Shown: positions 7,836 through 18,274, numbered from the stretch's first letter. The stretch is DNA of 64,000 nucleotides from Acinetobacter baylyi DSM 14961 = CIP 107474 (GCF_000368685.1 NZ_KB849627.1:272963-336962); one strand, 5' to 3'. Made by a program: numbers and translations. The notes: generated by a model not told the origin, from the sequence alone.

Positions 7836-8663
7836 ATGCTAAAAAAGCATTTGCCCTTCGCAACAATTTTACTTTTGGTTAGTTTTCAAAGTTACGCAAA
7901 TGTTCCAATTGAATCCCGTGGCCTCAGTCAAAATACAGGAACATCTTTACCTGGTACATCGCCTGCTGCCCCACTAAATATTAATTGGGAAATTATGCAA
8001 AAGAATCAGCAACTTGAAAATGAAATTCGTAATCTTCGTGGCAAGCTGGAAGAGCAAGACAATGAAATTGACAAATTAAAAAACGATTTACAAAATCGAT
8101 ATACAGATCTTGATCAACGTTTAGAGATTTTAAATCAAAAGCTAGATCCAGACACCAGCCAAACTCAGGATAGCACCCAACAAGATCAAGCAAATCCTAC
8201 TTCGGCTCAAAATACCGTAACATCAACCACAAGCTCTACACCAGCTCAAGACAATTCACAGCCAGCTTCAACAGATAATGTGACACATCAGGATCCAGTC
8301 GAACTTGAAAAAGCAGCGTACACAGTTGCATTAGATGCTTATAAACAAGGTGGTGCGAAAAAAGCAATTGCACCGATGCAAAATTTTATTAAAAATCATC
8401 CCAACAGCATTTACACTGGAAATGCTTATTTCTGGTTAGCTGAATTTAACTTAGCCACCGATCCAGTGAATTACACAGAAGCAAAGAAGAACTATGATAT
8501 CGTTGTTAAGCGCTACCCTACCTCAAGTAAAGCTCCCCGATCTTTATACCAGCTATATAGCATTGCCAAAGATGTAGAACACAATTCCGCAGTTGCCAAT
8601 CAGTTAAAAGCGAAATTATTGAAAACCTATCCTCAATCTGAAGAAGTAAAATACTTTAAATAA
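7836..8663 (+). CDS. cpoB: Cell division coordinator CpoB / YbgF-like TPR protein
   Basis: The 275-residue exported protein starts MLKKHLPFATILLLVSFQSYA, a signal peptide with cleavage after SYA, so the ATG at 7836 is preferred over a start 20 codons upstream. Residues about 45-105 form a coiled coil (LENEIRNLRGKLEEQDNEIDKL), then a low-complexity Ser/Thr/Gln linker, then TPR repeats from about 165: AYTVALDAYKQGGAKKAI, NPNS-type PNSIYTGNAYFWLAEF and YPTSSKAPRSLYQLY. This is the architecture of YbgF/CpoB, which links Tol-Pal to septal peptidoglycan synthesis. It lies apart from tol-pal here, so the functional link is inferred from family alone. A bidirectional terminator follows. Confidence 0.82.
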   Translation: MLKKHLPFATILLLVSFQSYANVPIESRGLSQNTGTSLPGTSPAAPLNINWEIMQKNQQLENEIRNLRGKLEEQDNEIDKLKNDLQNRYTDLDQRLEILNQKLDPDTSQTQDSTQQDQANPTSAQNTVTSTTSSTPAQDNSQPASTDNVTHQDPVELEKAAYTVALDAYKQGGAKKAIAPMQNFIKNHPNSIYTGNAYFWLAEFNLATDPVNYTEAKKNYDIVVKRYPTSSKAPRSLYQLYSIAKDVEHNSAVANQLKAKLLKTYPQSEEVKYFK

Positions 8664-8675
8664 ATTTTAATCTAC

Positions 8676-8706
8676 AAAAAAAGACACCTAAATGGTGTCT
8701 TTTTTT
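8676..8706. terminator. Bidirectional terminator between cpoB and lpxA
   Basis: AAGACACC (8681-8688), loop TAAAT, GGTGTCTT (8694-8701) with an A run on the left and a T run on the right. It closes both cpoB and the eleven-gene envelope operon that arrives from the other side. Confidence 0.88.
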
Positions 8707-8722
8707 ATTAATTATGAGGTAT

Positions 8723-9511
8723 TTAACGCACAATTCCACGTTGTGACTGTTCAACAGAATCAATTAACAATTGAACTTCAGGTATATCCGGTAAAATCTC
8801 ATTACGTATCTTTTGAATCGACTGTTCAGTCGTAAGTCCAGACTTATAAATTAACTTATATGCCTCACGTAATGCCTGAATCACATTTTTCGACCAGCCT
8901 TTACGACGCATACCCTCAACATTCATACCAAATGCGTGTGCAGGATTACCAGACACCATGACATAGGCTGGTACGTCTTTTAAAATTAAAGAAGCGCCAC
9001 CAACCATACTATAGGAGTCTATTTTACAAAATTGATGAATTCCAGAGTTACCACCAACAACAACATGGCTACCAATGTGAACATGTCCTGCAATACCAAC
9101 GTTATTTGCAAAAACATTATGATCACCAATTACACAATCATGTGCAATATGAGTATTGACCATCAGTAAGTTATGGCTACCGATTTTGGTTAAACTGTTA
9201 TCTTGTATCGTCCCACGATGCAAACTGCAATGTTCACGAATAAGATTATAGTCTCCAATCTCTAACCAGGTCTCTTCACCTTTGTATTTGAGATCCTGAC
9301 AAATCTCCCCAACACTAGCAAACTGAAAAATCTCGTTATGCTCACCAATTCGAGTATAACCACCAACAACAACATGTGAATGTAGTTTAGTGCCAGCCCC
9401 AATTGTCACGTTGGGACCAATTACACAATACGGCCCAATCTGAACATCTGCAGCAATCACTGCAGATGTATCAATAATAGCGGTAGAATGAATTAGGTCG
9501 TTATTGCTCAT
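8723..9511 (-). CDS. lpxA: Acyl-ACP--UDP-N-acetylglucosamine O-acyltransferase
   Basis: LpxA carries out the first step of lipid A synthesis in the cytosol, moving a 3-hydroxyacyl chain from ACP to UDP-GlcNAc. The 262-residue length is normal. The N-terminal two thirds are left-handed beta-helix hexapeptide repeats ([19 protein letters not shown] onward), the catalytic His lies in [11 protein letters not shown], and the C-terminal helical domain has [22 protein letters not shown]. Its ATG overlaps the fabZ stop (ATGA), implying translational coupling. It is the last gene of the operon; lpxB, next in E. coli, is absent from this spot. Loss of LpxA in Acinetobacter removes LOS and gives colistin resistance; nothing here suggests inactivation. 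Confidence 0.96.
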   Translation of the reverse strand: MSNNDLIHSTAIIDTSAVIAADVQIGPYCVIGPNVTIGAGTKLHSHVVVGGYTRIGEHNEIFQFASVGEICQDLKYKGEETWLEIGDYNLIREHCSLHRGTIQDNSLTKIGSHNLLMVNTHIAHDCVIGDHNVFANNVGIAGHVHIGSHVVVGGNSGIHQFCKIDSYSMVGGASLILKDVPAYVMVSGNPAHAFGMNVEGMRRKGWSKNVIQALREAYKLIYKSGLTTEQSIQKIRNEILPDIPEVQLLIDSVEQSQRGIVR

Positions 9512-9996
9512 GCCTGCTCTGTTCTTAAATGCGAAACTATAATTTCAGCGGTTGTAGCGACTTTACCATCAACCGTAGCAGTACAATTGTATTTGTAGAT
9601 ACCACGTTTTTGCATGACAAGTTCAGCTTTTAAAACGAGCTGATCACCAGCAACCACTTGTTTTTTGAAACGAACTTTCTCAGCCCCTGCGAACAGAAAC
9701 AAAGAACCTGGTTTAGGAGTTTCATTATTCATAATAAAACCCAAAATACCAGAAATTTGTGCCAAAGCCTCTACAATCAAGACACCTGGCATAATCGGAT
9801 AATCAGGAAAATGGCCCTGAAAAAACTCTTCGTTAATCGAAACGTTTTTATAGCCAACAATATTATTTTCACCAACTTCAACTACACGATCAACCAATAG
9901 GAATGGATAGCGATGTGGCAAATATTCACGAATTTTTTGAATGTCCATTGGCAATTCAGGGATCGTAAACGCAGGAGTGTTTGACTCAGTCATCAT
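9508..9996 (-). CDS. fabZ: 3-hydroxyacyl-ACP dehydratase FabZ
   Basis: FabZ removes water from (3R)-hydroxyacyl-ACP in each round of type II fatty-acid elongation, drawing on the same 3-hydroxyacyl-ACP pool as LpxA and LpxD. The 162-residue hot-dog fold has the catalytic His in [12 protein letters not shown] and the catalytic Glu in [22 protein letters not shown]. The N-terminus is about 15 residues longer than in E. coli; initiation at an inner Met is possible. It sits 3 bases after lpxD and overlaps lpxA by 4 bases. Confidence 0.95.
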   Translation of the reverse strand: MMTESNTPAFTIPELPMDIQKIREYLPHRYPFLLVDRVVEVGENNIVGYKNVSINEEFFQGHFPDYPIMPGVLIVEALAQISGILGFIMNNETPKPGSLFLFAGAEKVRFKKQVVAGDQLVLKAELVMQKRGIYKYNCTATVDGKVATTAEIIVSHLRTEQA

Positions 9997-9999
9997 ATT

Positions 10000-11070
10000 C
10001 TATTTACGCAATTTAAAAGTTGATTCAAGAGACTCAATTTGAGTCTGTATATGATCGAGTCGTTTCATGATTTGGGTCAATGGCACATCTGCTAATTGTC
10101 TAAAGCGAACAATGGTTCGTTTCCATTGATTATTTTCCATAAGTGCTGTTCCTGAAGAATAGGTTCCTGCTTCAGAAATACTTTTTGTGACCATTGACAT
10201 TCCTGTGAGTGTCACATTATCGGTGATAGTAATATGACCCACCACACCACAGGCCCCTGCAAGGATACAGTTTTTGCCAATTACCGTGCTTCCTGCAATT
10301 CCACATTTAGCCGCAATAGCCGTATTTGAACCAATTCGAACGTTATGCGCGATTTGCACAAGGTTATCAATAATTACATCATCTTCAATAATCGTGTCAT
10401 CCAAAGCACCCCGGTCAATACTACAATTTGACCCAATTCGAACATCGTGACCAATTTGAACCGTACCCAGTTGCACAATCCTATGCCACTTACCTTGATA
10501 AGGTGCGAAACCAAACCCCTCACTGCCAATCACTGTATTGGCATGAATTCGAACTCGATCCTTTATTTTTGTGCCTTGCAATAAGCTAACATTTGACTCG
10601 ACAAATCCATCTCGACCAATTTCTACGTTGTCGCCTAAAAAACTATGTGCAAGTATGACTGTATTTTCCCCTACAACACATTCCGCACCTATGATCACGT
10701 AATGACCAATATATGCATTGTCTGCTATCATGGCAGATGGATGGATTTTCGCCGTACTCTCAATCCCTCTCTGAGTCATTTTTTTTTCAAAAACATGGGT
10801 CAGCTGTGCGAAAGCAAGATAAGGGTTTTTTACAACAATGTAATTTTGACTCGCGGGCAATTGATCTTTAAATGCAGATGTAACAATCAAAGCTCCAGCT
10901 TTACTCTGTTTCGCAGCCTCAACATACTTCTCACCATTTACAAATGAAATATGATGAGATTGTGCCTGCTCAAGACTGGCCAATCCAGATAAATTAAAGT
11001 GCTCATCACCAAAAAGCTCACCTTGAACAAGATGAGCTAAAGTTTCCAATGAATAATGGGGTATGTTCAT
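10000..11070 (-). CDS. lpxD: UDP-3-O-(3-hydroxyacyl)glucosamine N-acyltransferase
   Basis: LpxD adds the second 3-hydroxyacyl chain to the glucosamine precursor of lipid A. The 356-residue protein has the N-terminal uridine-binding domain ([18 protein letters not shown], then [19 protein letters not shown]), a long hexapeptide beta-helix beginning at [20 protein letters not shown], the catalytic His region [19 protein letters not shown], and a C-terminal helical tail that binds ACP. Length matches the family. It lies 3 bases behind skp in the envelope operon. Confidence 0.95.
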   Translation of the reverse strand: MNIPHYSLETLAHLVQGELFGDEHFNLSGLASLEQAQSHHISFVNGEKYVEAAKQSKAGALIVTSAFKDQLPASQNYIVVKNPYLAFAQLTHVFEKKMTQRGIESTAKIHPSAMIADNAYIGHYVIIGAECVVGENTVILAHSFLGDNVEIGRDGFVESNVSLLQGTKIKDRVRIHANTVIGSEGFGFAPYQGKWHRIVQLGTVQIGHDVRIGSNCSIDRGALDDTIIEDDVIIDNLVQIAHNVRIGSNTAIAAKCGIAGSTVIGKNCILAGACGVVGHITITDNVTLTGMSMVTKSISEAGTYSSGTALMENNQWKRTIVRFRQLADVPLTQIMKRLDHIQTQIESLESTFKLRK

Positions 11071-11073
11071 GAA

Positions 11074-11580
11074 TTATTTAATTGCATTAACCTTTTGAAT
11101 CATTTTATCAGTTAAATCATCTTTTATATCAGATGCAATCACTGCATTTTTATTCAAAACATAATCTAGATTACTTTCTTTGCGCAATTGTTCAGCAGCC
11201 TGCTTCACCCGAGCTTCGAAAGTATTATTCATGTTTTGCAAACCACCTTGTACTTTAGTTTGCAAGCCTTGCTGAGTCGAGTTGAACTCATTTAATTTAG
11301 ACTGATACTGTTGATTTAATTTTTGGATATCAGCTTCTTTCATGTTACGACCATCGGTTTCCGCTTTTTGTCTGAGAGCATCAAGTTCTTTACCTAATTG
11401 CTCTAGGCGCGTAGTGGTCGGTTTAACCGATTGGTTTAAAGACGCATTTTGCTGTTTAAGATAAGTACTGTTATCTACTACACGCGCCAAATCCACTACG
11501 CCAATACCAGCAGCATGACTTAGGCCAGATGCAGTAATACCTAATACCATGATTAATTTAGTCATTTTTTTCATATTCAT
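11074..11580 (-). CDS. skp: Periplasmic chaperone Skp/OmpH
   Basis: Skp is a trimeric jellyfish-shaped chaperone that holds unfolded outer-membrane proteins on their way to BamA. The 168-residue precursor has a signal peptide ending SGLSHA, then GIGVVDLARVVDNSTYLKQQNASL, and a long coiled-coil arm (about residues 45-130) rich in Gln, Lys and Leu. Position between bamA and lpxD is the same as in enterobacteria. The gap from bamA is 42 bases; the ATG at 11580 has AGGAAT upstream. Confidence 0.92.
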   Translation of the reverse strand: MNMKKMTKLIMVLGITASGLSHAAGIGVVDLARVVDNSTYLKQQNASLNQSVKPTTTRLEQLGKELDALRQKAETDGRNMKEADIQKLNQQYQSKLNEFNSTQQGLQTKVQGGLQNMNNTFEARVKQAAEQLRKESNLDYVLNKNAVIASDIKDDLTDKMIQKVNAIK

Positions 11581-11622
11581 TCCTTAAATCAGGAAACTTT
11601 ATACAATAAAAATAGACCGTAC

Positions 11623-14100
11623 TTAGAAAGTACGGCCAATTTCAAATTGAATAGATTGAGTTTCATCGCCATCTTTCTTGTTAAGCGGATATGCATAACT
11701 TAAAGAAAGAGGTCCAATCATCGTAATCCAAGTAAAACCTACACCAACACTGTAACGTAGATTACCTAAATCAAAACCATAATTATCTTCACAATATTTT
11801 TTAGCATTTACACCATTAATATTGTAAGTCGTTGGAAGGTCACATTTTGTGTCAAAAACTTGACCACCTTCAGCAAATAATACAGGTCTAAATTGGCGTG
11901 CCCAATCACCTTTAAATGGCACTGGTAATGCCAACTCTGTACCAAATTGTACTAAAGCATTACCACCAACAGATTCCCATGAATAATCTGTCGTGCCAGA
12001 TTCTTGGTAAGTTACACCAGGGTAACGTGGCCCCAATGTGCTACTTTCGTAACCACGGACCGAACCATAACCACCTGCGAAGAAGTTTTTATAGAAAGGT
12101 AAATCATTGCCATAACCTAACTTACCATATCCTCTCAATACAAAGTCTTTACCTAACGGGAAATAAGCCTGAGCATCATACGACAGTTTTTGATATTCAA
12201 CATCACTGCCAGGTAATCCAACTTCGAGATTAACACGATGAGAAGTACCCGACGTCGGAAGTAAAGGTCTGTTTAGCGTATTATAAGACCATCCTAGGTT
12301 CAGGATATACGTTAAGTAGTCACCTTCGAATTGTGAATTATACGGTATTAGAGTACCCGTACAGTTCCCATCTGTATCTAAAGTATTTGTACTACAGTAG
12401 GTTGATGTACCTGTTGCTTTGCCGCCATTCGCTAATAAATAGTCACGAACATAGGTAGATACATATGGACCTGTTTTCACTTTTGTGGAATCAATACCAA
12501 GTGAAGCACTTAAACTTTGATTTTCATCAATTGGATAGCCAAATGATAAATTGCCACCAAAACTGTCAGTTACGTAGTTATTAACTGTATAGCTGCTACT
12601 CAGTTTAGTTTTACGATAATAGACATTATATCCACGACTTACGCCGTCAATAGTAAAGTAAGGGTCAGTTACACTCAGATTGTAATAATCTTGAGTTTCA
12701 GAACGAGTTAAATCAAGAGAGAAACGATTACCTGTTCCAAGCAAGTTGGTTTGACTCAAACCAGCCTGAAAAGTGATACCACCACTTTCAGAATAACCTA
12801 CGGCTAAGGTCGTTGATCCAGAATGCTGTTCTTCAACATTTACGTTTAAGTCAACTTCATCAGTCGAGTTAGGTACACGAACTGGCTTAATATCAACTGT
12901 TTTAAAGAAACCTGTACGTTCAAGGCGAATTTTTGACAAGTCAATTTTTTCATTACTTGCCAATGCACCTTCCATCTGGCGCATTTCACGACGTAATACA
13001 TCATCAGCAGTTTTTGTATTACCAACAATGTTAATACGACGCACTTTGACTTGCTGACCTGGATTAATGTAGTAGTTTAAGTCTACTAATCCAGTTTCAT
13101 TATTGATTTGCGGAACAACATTAACTTCAGCAAAGTAATAACCAGCATTTCCATATTTACGAAGAAGCAATTGCTTGACTGCATTTACTTTTTCTTGTGA
13201 ATAAGTATCACCGTCTTTATAAATTTTTAATGCTTCGAGCTCTTGAGGCTTATAAAGCGCGTCTCCCAAGAACTTGGTTTGACCAAATTTAAACTGACTA
13301 CCTTCATCCACAGAAACTTCAACAAAAATATGTTTTTTGTCTTCGCTAATGTTCAACTGAGAGTTGTTAATATTAAAATTGATATAACCTTTGTTTAAAT
13401 AAAGTGCACGTAATGACTCAAGACTTGCCGCCATCTTTTCACGAGCATAGCGATCGTTGCGTGTAACAATAGATGACCAACCACTTTCTTTAATTGCGAA
13501 AGCTTGCTTAATATCATCGTCACTAAATACTGTGTTGCCAATTAAATTAATCTCAACAACTTTTGCAGGTTTTCCTTCATAAAAGTTGAGCTTTAATTCA
13601 ACGCGGTTATTTGGCTGAGCAACGGTTTCAACTTTAATGTCTGCATCGTAACGGCCTTGCTGTGCATACTGCTGCTCAAGCTCAGTTTCAATTGTTTGAA
13701 GTGCTGAGCTTTTTAGCACATCACCTTCAACCACACCCATTTTCTTTAAGCCTTCAGTCAAGGCTTCTTTGGGAATGAGTTTATTTCCTTTAAATTCAAT
13801 TTTCGAAATAACAGGACGTTCGACAACTCTAAAAATTAGAACATCATTTTGCTTATACGTTTTGATGTCGTCGAAAAGACCCGTTGCATACAATGTACGA
13901 ATGGCATCGGCAATCGTTGGATCATCAACACGATCCCCACTGTTAATCGGCAACATATTGTAAACATTTGAAGGAGTAAGTCGGACTAAGCCTTCTATTT
14001 TTACTTCGCGTGCAATGAAACCATTTGCTGCATATGCTTGTTGTACCGCTGCCATAGCACTAACAAGTGCCAAAGGCATTAATAAATGTGTGTGCCGCAT
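11623..14100 (-). CDS. bamA: Outer membrane protein assembly factor BamA
   Basis: BamA is the Omp85 core of the BAM complex, which folds beta-barrel proteins into the outer membrane. The 825-residue precursor has a signal peptide cleaved after QQAYA, five POTRA domains (about residues 25-425, starting FIAREVKIEGLVRLT) and a 16-strand barrel. The barrel carries the conserved lid/loop-6 motif VRGYESSTLGPRYPG near residue 680 and the C-terminal aromatic signature IQFEIGRTF ending in Phe. Extracellular loops include a Cys-containing stretch (TSTYCSTNTLDTDGNCTG) and CDLPTTYN, likely variable surface loops. It follows rseP by 40 bases; frame and length look intact. Confidence 0.97.
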   Translation of the reverse strand: MRHTHLLMPLALVSAMAAVQQAYAANGFIAREVKIEGLVRLTPSNVYNMLPINSGDRVDDPTIADAIRTLYATGLFDDIKTYKQNDVLIFRVVERPVISKIEFKGNKLIPKEALTEGLKKMGVVEGDVLKSSALQTIETELEQQYAQQGRYDADIKVETVAQPNNRVELKLNFYEGKPAKVVEINLIGNTVFSDDDIKQAFAIKESGWSSIVTRNDRYAREKMAASLESLRALYLNKGYINFNINNSQLNISEDKKHIFVEVSVDEGSQFKFGQTKFLGDALYKPQELEALKIYKDGDTYSQEKVNAVKQLLLRKYGNAGYYFAEVNVVPQINNETGLVDLNYYINPGQQVKVRRINIVGNTKTADDVLRREMRQMEGALASNEKIDLSKIRLERTGFFKTVDIKPVRVPNSTDEVDLNVNVEEQHSGSTTLAVGYSESGGITFQAGLSQTNLLGTGNRFSLDLTRSETQDYYNLSVTDPYFTIDGVSRGYNVYYRKTKLSSSYTVNNYVTDSFGGNLSFGYPIDENQSLSASLGIDSTKVKTGPYVSTYVRDYLLANGGKATGTSTYCSTNTLDTDGNCTGTLIPYNSQFEGDYLTYILNLGWSYNTLNRPLLPTSGTSHRVNLEVGLPGSDVEYQKLSYDAQAYFPLGKDFVLRGYGKLGYGNDLPFYKNFFAGGYGSVRGYESSTLGPRYPGVTYQESGTTDYSWESVGGNALVQFGTELALPVPFKGDWARQFRPVLFAEGGQVFDTKCDLPTTYNINGVNAKKYCEDNYGFDLGNLRYSVGVGFTWITMIGPLSLSYAYPLNKKDGDETQSIQFEIGRTF

Positions 14101-14140
14101 GCCAGTTTTTTCCAGTAAGTTAATTTTTCCATATCAGCGT

Positions 14141-15496
14141 TTATAGACGCATAAAATCATTAAAAAGCGCTAAAAGCATCATGCTACCGAGCAGTACCAT
14201 ACCAATTTTTAAGCCGAACATCTGTATTTGTTCGGAAACAGGTTTACCGCGAATGGCCTCGATAAAGTAATAAACCAAATGCCCTCCATCCAGCATCGGG
14301 ATCGGTAGCAAATTAAGAATCCCAAGGCTTACACTCATTAAAGCCATAAATGAAATAAATGTTTGCCACCCCATCTCTGCACTTTGACCTGCGACTTTCG
14401 CAATGGTAATAGGTCCAGATAAATTTTCCAAACCAATCAAACCACGAACCATTTTTACAATGGAATTCAATATCATACCAGAAATTTGAACTGTCTTGTC
14501 AGTGGCCATTCCTAAAGCTTGAATCGGATTATATTGGATTAGCTGCTTGTATTCAGCTGGAACAGTCATTTTACCTGGATTACTTTGTACTCCAAGCATT
14601 CCTGTCACATTCCCCATATTATCCCGTTTACCTTGAGGCATAACCTGTAAATGAACAAGTTGACCATTACGCAACACATCTATATTAAGCAATTTCTCAG
14701 GTGATTTTTGCACTATATCGACGACATCGAACCAATCGTTCATCTTTACGCCATCTACAGCCAAAATATGATCACCTACTTTCATACCCTGGCGAATTGC
14801 TGCACCATCTTCACTTAATTGATGAATGACGGCTGGCATAGCAGGACGATACGGTAGAAATCCCAATACATCAAGAGCCGATTGGCTCTGATTCTTTAAA
14901 AAATCATGAATTGGCAGTTGAACAGCTTTATCTTGCCCCTGATGATCGACAGTAACTTGAATACTCCCAGTCTCACCAGCTCGACCAACTAAAGCAAAAT
15001 TTAAACGCTCCCATGTTGGCGTTTCTTTGCCATCAATCGAGGTAACTTTGTCTCCCACCTGCAAACCTGCTTGCGCAGCTACCGTATCAGGTAAAACTTT
15101 CCCTATACGCGTATTTAATTGCTCTTGTGTGGGCAAAAAAAGTATCCAAAATAAAAACACTGCAAAAAAAAGATTAATCAATGGGCCCGCAGCCACGATT
15201 GCAATACGTTTCCAGGGAGACTGTCGATTAAATGCATAAGGAAGATCAGCCTCGGCTACATTTCCCTCACGCTCATCCAGCATCTTGACATAACCACCCA
15301 AAGGTAGAGCAGATAATTGATATTGTATGCCTGATTTTTTCGATGTCCATTTCAGTAAAGTAGGACCGAAACCAATTGAATAAACCAAGACTTTTACGCC
15401 TAGTTTTCTGGCAACCCAATAATGACCGAATTCATGAATTGCAATCAGAGGTCCGAGCAGCAAAATTGCAGCGATGACGATATATAAAACATTCAT
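14141..15496 (-). CDS. rseP: RIP metalloprotease RseP (site-2 protease)
   Basis: RseP is an inner-membrane zinc protease that cleaves anti-sigma factors after a DegS-type protease and also removes signal-peptide remnants. In the 451-residue protein the zinc motif IHEFGHY is in the first membrane segment and the third ligand is in LLNLLPIPMLDGGHL near the C-terminus. Two PDZ domains sit between (around residues 125-195 with AAQAGLQVGDKVTSIDG and 220-300 with GAAIRQGMKVGDHILAVDG). It lies 4 bases after dxr and 40 before bamA. A DegS-like protease gene is in the same window at 43663-44841, a plausible partner. Confidence 0.95.
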   Translation of the reverse strand: MNVLYIVIAAILLLGPLIAIHEFGHYWVARKLGVKVLVYSIGFGPTLLKWTSKKSGIQYQLSALPLGGYVKMLDEREGNVAEADLPYAFNRQSPWKRIAIVAAGPLINLFFAVFLFWILFLPTQEQLNTRIGKVLPDTVAAQAGLQVGDKVTSIDGKETPTWERLNFALVGRAGETGSIQVTVDHQGQDKAVQLPIHDFLKNQSQSALDVLGFLPYRPAMPAVIHQLSEDGAAIRQGMKVGDHILAVDGVKMNDWFDVVDIVQKSPEKLLNIDVLRNGQLVHLQVMPQGKRDNMGNVTGMLGVQSNPGKMTVPAEYKQLIQYNPIQALGMATDKTVQISGMILNSIVKMVRGLIGLENLSGPITIAKVAGQSAEMGWQTFISFMALMSVSLGILNLLPIPMLDGGHLVYYFIEAIRGKPVSEQIQMFGLKIGMVLLGSMMLLALFNDFMRL

Positions 15497-15500
15497 CTCA

Positions 15501-16697
15501 TTAGCCTCGTATCTGATTTACATATTGATGCGCAATCTGTCTTGCAATCATATCGGTTTCTAAAACTTGCTCTATATTTACTGCTGTATCATTTTGCACG
15601 TGATTCAACACATGCTCAATCACTTCTGGGATTACGGTAAATTTTATTTGTAGCTTCAAAAATGCATCCACCGCAATTTCATTGGCCGCATTAAGTATAC
15701 ACGGACTTAAGCCGCCTGCGCGCATTGCTTGTCTTGCAAGATTTAATGCTGGAAATTTATTTGTATCAGGTTCTCTAAAATCAAGATGTGTATGTGTAAA
15801 TAAATCTAAAGCAGGAACATGTGTTTGTAAACGATCAGGCCATGCTAATGCATGTGCAATCGGTGTACACATGTCTGGATTTCCCATTTGTGCCAATGTA
15901 GAACCATCAATATATTGAACCATTGAATGAATGATACTTTGTGGATGCACCACAACTGTAACAAAATGTTCTGAAATTGAAAACAAATGACACGCTTCTA
16001 TTAACTCCAGCCCCTTATTCATTAAAGTTGCAGAATCAACTGAGATTTTTTGCCCCATAGACCAATTTGGATGCTTACATGCTTGTTGGGGCGTCACTTC
16101 GCTTAGCTGTTCTAGAGGATAATCCAAAAATGGGCCCCCAGATGCGGTGAGTAAAATCCTTGATACACCTAGCTGTGGTTGACCAGTATTTTCGAGTGTC
16201 AAATAATTACTTGGCAATGATTGAAATATTGCATTGTGTTCCGAATCTACAGGCAATAATAATGCTTGATGATCACGTGCAGCCTGCATCATGATATTAC
16301 CAGACATTACCAAAGCTTCTTTATTTGCCAATAATACTCGCTTACCCGCTTTTACAGCGGCCAATGTAGGCAATAACCCAGCTGCCCCCACAATAGCAGC
16401 CATAACCACATCAACAGCCTCATCCTGAGCAACAGAAACAAGACCTGTAGTACCAGATAAAATATCAATATCAGCTAGCCCAGCTTGTAAAAGCAACTGT
16501 CTCAATTGATCTATATGCTCATCAGGTACAACCACCCGCTTAGGCTTAAATTGTTTGCATATTTCAACGAGTTCTTGAATCCGACTATGCGCAGTAATGG
16601 CGTAAATCGAATACTTATCTGGATGCTGCGCTAAAACTTTTAAAGTGCTTTGTCCGATTGAACCCGTTACACCCAATATACAAACAGATTGTGTCAT
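15501..16697 (-). CDS. dxr: 1-deoxy-D-xylulose 5-phosphate reductoisomerase
   Basis: Dxr (IspC) makes 2-C-methyl-D-erythritol 4-phosphate, the committed step of the MEP isoprenoid pathway, using NADPH and a divalent metal. The 398-residue enzyme has the dinucleotide loop ILGVTGSIGQST, the metal-binding VDSEHNAIFQSLP, TASGGPF and SVDSATLMNKGLELIEACHLF motifs, and the C-terminal domain with NAANEIAVDAFL. Its ATG directly follows cdsA (no bases between). Next to uppS it ties isoprenoid supply to the carrier lipid for peptidoglycan. Confidence 0.96.
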   Translation of the reverse strand: MTQSVCILGVTGSIGQSTLKVLAQHPDKYSIYAITAHSRIQELVEICKQFKPKRVVVPDEHIDQLRQLLLQAGLADIDILSGTTGLVSVAQDEAVDVVMAAIVGAAGLLPTLAAVKAGKRVLLANKEALVMSGNIMMQAARDHQALLLPVDSEHNAIFQSLPSNYLTLENTGQPQLGVSRILLTASGGPFLDYPLEQLSEVTPQQACKHPNWSMGQKISVDSATLMNKGLELIEACHLFSISEHFVTVVVHPQSIIHSMVQYIDGSTLAQMGNPDMCTPIAHALAWPDRLQTHVPALDLFTHTHLDFREPDTNKFPALNLARQAMRAGGLSPCILNAANEIAVDAFLKLQIKFTVIPEVIEHVLNHVQNDTAVNIEQVLETDMIARQIAHQYVNQIRG

Positions 16698-17522
16698 TTA
16701 TAAATCTACACCAATGAGTTTCAATAAGTAGATTCCTGCCGCAAATACAGGAGCCGCAGCCAATAATGAGTCAATACGATCCAGCACACCACCATGACCT
16801 GGTAAAATGCGCCCAGAATCTTTAATGCCAGCGCGACGCTTGACCATTGACTCAAACAGATCACCTAATACAGAAGAAAATACAGTAAGCAGAGATAACA
16901 GGAGAAATAAAATATGCTGTGAGATTGTTAAATCAAGATAGATCGTTTCTACCACGATGATCAAGATTGTAGTAACGACCACTCCACCAATTAAACCCTC
17001 TACAGATTTGTTAGGGCTCACTGTAGGTGCGAGCTTGTTCTTGCCAAATTTACGCCCGACGAAATAAGCCCCGCTATCTGCTCCCCATACCAATAAGAAC
17101 AGATACATTAGCCACCATGGAGATGTCTGCCAAACCTCAAATATCGCGGTAACCGCAGCACTAACTAAAATCAGTCCTACAATATATAACGTAGAATTAT
17201 ACCAATTATCATGTTCAGGATAAGACTTAACCCAGAAACCACTGACCAGCCAAGTGAGTATAGATGCAGACCATAGCAACAATGCAACATCACTATAGAA
17301 TAATGCTAGCGCGGCAACAATCGCAACCAGAATGCCATAAGCCCACGCTTTAGGCTTAAAAATTGTTTTTGTTTCCCTTGGCATAAGCTTAAACCACTCA
17401 TACCCAGCAACTCCCGCTGCTAAAATCATTAATCCAAACATTGGATAATGCGATTGGGTAGCAAACATACAAATTAAAACAACTGCTACTAACACCAACG
17501 CGGTTACAATCCGCTCTAACAT
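16698..17522 (-). CDS. cdsA: Phosphatidate cytidylyltransferase
   Basis: CdsA makes CDP-diacylglycerol from phosphatidate and CTP, the branch point of phospholipid synthesis. The 274-residue polytopic inner-membrane protein has around eight hydrophobic segments and the full family signature near the C-terminus: SMVKRRAGIKDSG followed by ILPGHGGVLDRIDSL, including the metal-binding Asp residues. It is 2 bases after uppS and abuts dxr. Confidence 0.95.
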   Translation of the reverse strand: MLERIVTALVLVAVVLICMFATQSHYPMFGLMILAAGVAGYEWFKLMPRETKTIFKPKAWAYGILVAIVAALALFYSDVALLLWSASILTWLVSGFWVKSYPEHDNWYNSTLYIVGLILVSAAVTAIFEVWQTSPWWLMYLFLLVWGADSGAYFVGRKFGKNKLAPTVSPNKSVEGLIGGVVVTTILIIVVETIYLDLTISQHILFLLLSLLTVFSSVLGDLFESMVKRRAGIKDSGRILPGHGGVLDRIDSLLAAAPVFAAGIYLLKLIGVDL

Positions 17523-17524
17523 TA

Positions 17525-18274
17525 TTAATTCTCAATTTTATCTTGTTGGATTTGCTCTGAAGTTTTTCCAAAACGGCGTTCGCGTCCAGCAAACACTGCT
17601 AAAGCATGGTCAAACTCATCTATTGAAAACTCAGGCCACAAAGTTTCAGTAAAATACAGCTCAGCATAAGCTGCTTGCCAAAGCAAAAAGTTAGATAAGC
17701 GATAATCACCACCTGTACGAATTAACAGATCGACGGGAGGAAGTTGATTCAAACTTACATATCGGCCAAATAAATGTGTATCGATTTGCTCTATATCTAC
17801 AATTCCATCACTGACATCTTTCGCGATTTGCTTCGCAGCATCAGTGATATCCCACATGCCACCATAACTGATTGCGATAGTTAAAGTCATACTTGTGAAA
17901 TGAGCAGTTTCATTTTCGGCGTGAGTCATCAAATCTGTTAGATGTTCTGACAATTTTGAACGATCACCAATGAAACGCAGGGCAATATTGAACTTTCTCA
18001 TTCGAGGTAATTGTTCATGAATTGCCTCTTCAAGCAATTTCATTAATAGATCAACCTCAAAAGCTGGACGATTCCAATTTTCACTGGAAAAAGCAAAAAC
18101 TGTAAGCGCCTGAACACCTCGAGTACAACAATGTTCAACAATCGGATCTAAGCTGTTTTTCCCTTCACGGTGCCCATCTCCTTTTTGCATCTGATTTTTT
18201 TTAGCAAAACGATTGTTGCCATCCATAATGATGGCAACATGTTTTGGAAGATGACTTTCTTCAGACAGGGTCAT
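17525..18274 (-). CDS. uppS: Undecaprenyl diphosphate synthase (cis-prenyltransferase)
   Basis: UppS adds eight isopentenyl units to farnesyl diphosphate, giving the C55 carrier for peptidoglycan and surface glycans. The 249-residue protein has the motif I Asp in VAIIMDGNNRFAKK (usually GNGRWA), the FSSENWNRP motif, and RTGGDYRLSNFLLWQAAYAELYF with the IPP-binding Arg. The start is the ATG at 18274, with AAGG 9 bases upstream; a TTG sits directly in front. It follows frr by 4 bases. Confidence 0.95.
   Translation of the reverse strand: MTLSEESHLPKHVAIIMDGNNRFAKKNQMQKGDGHREGKNSLDPIVEHCCTRGVQALTVFAFSSENWNRPAFEVDLLMKLLEEAIHEQLPRMRKFNIALRFIGDRSKLSEHLTDLMTHAENETAHFTSMTLTIAISYGGMWDITDAAKQIAKDVSDGIVDIEQIDTHLFGRYVSLNQLPPVDLLIRTGGDYRLSNFLLWQAAYAELYFTETLWPEFSIDEFDHALAVFAGRERRFGKTSEQIQQDKIEN

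Noticed and set aside
12846..13028. Short minus-strand frame in another phase inside bamA
   Set aside because: Out-of-frame shadow within a continuous, motif-complete BamA gene; no frameshift is implied.
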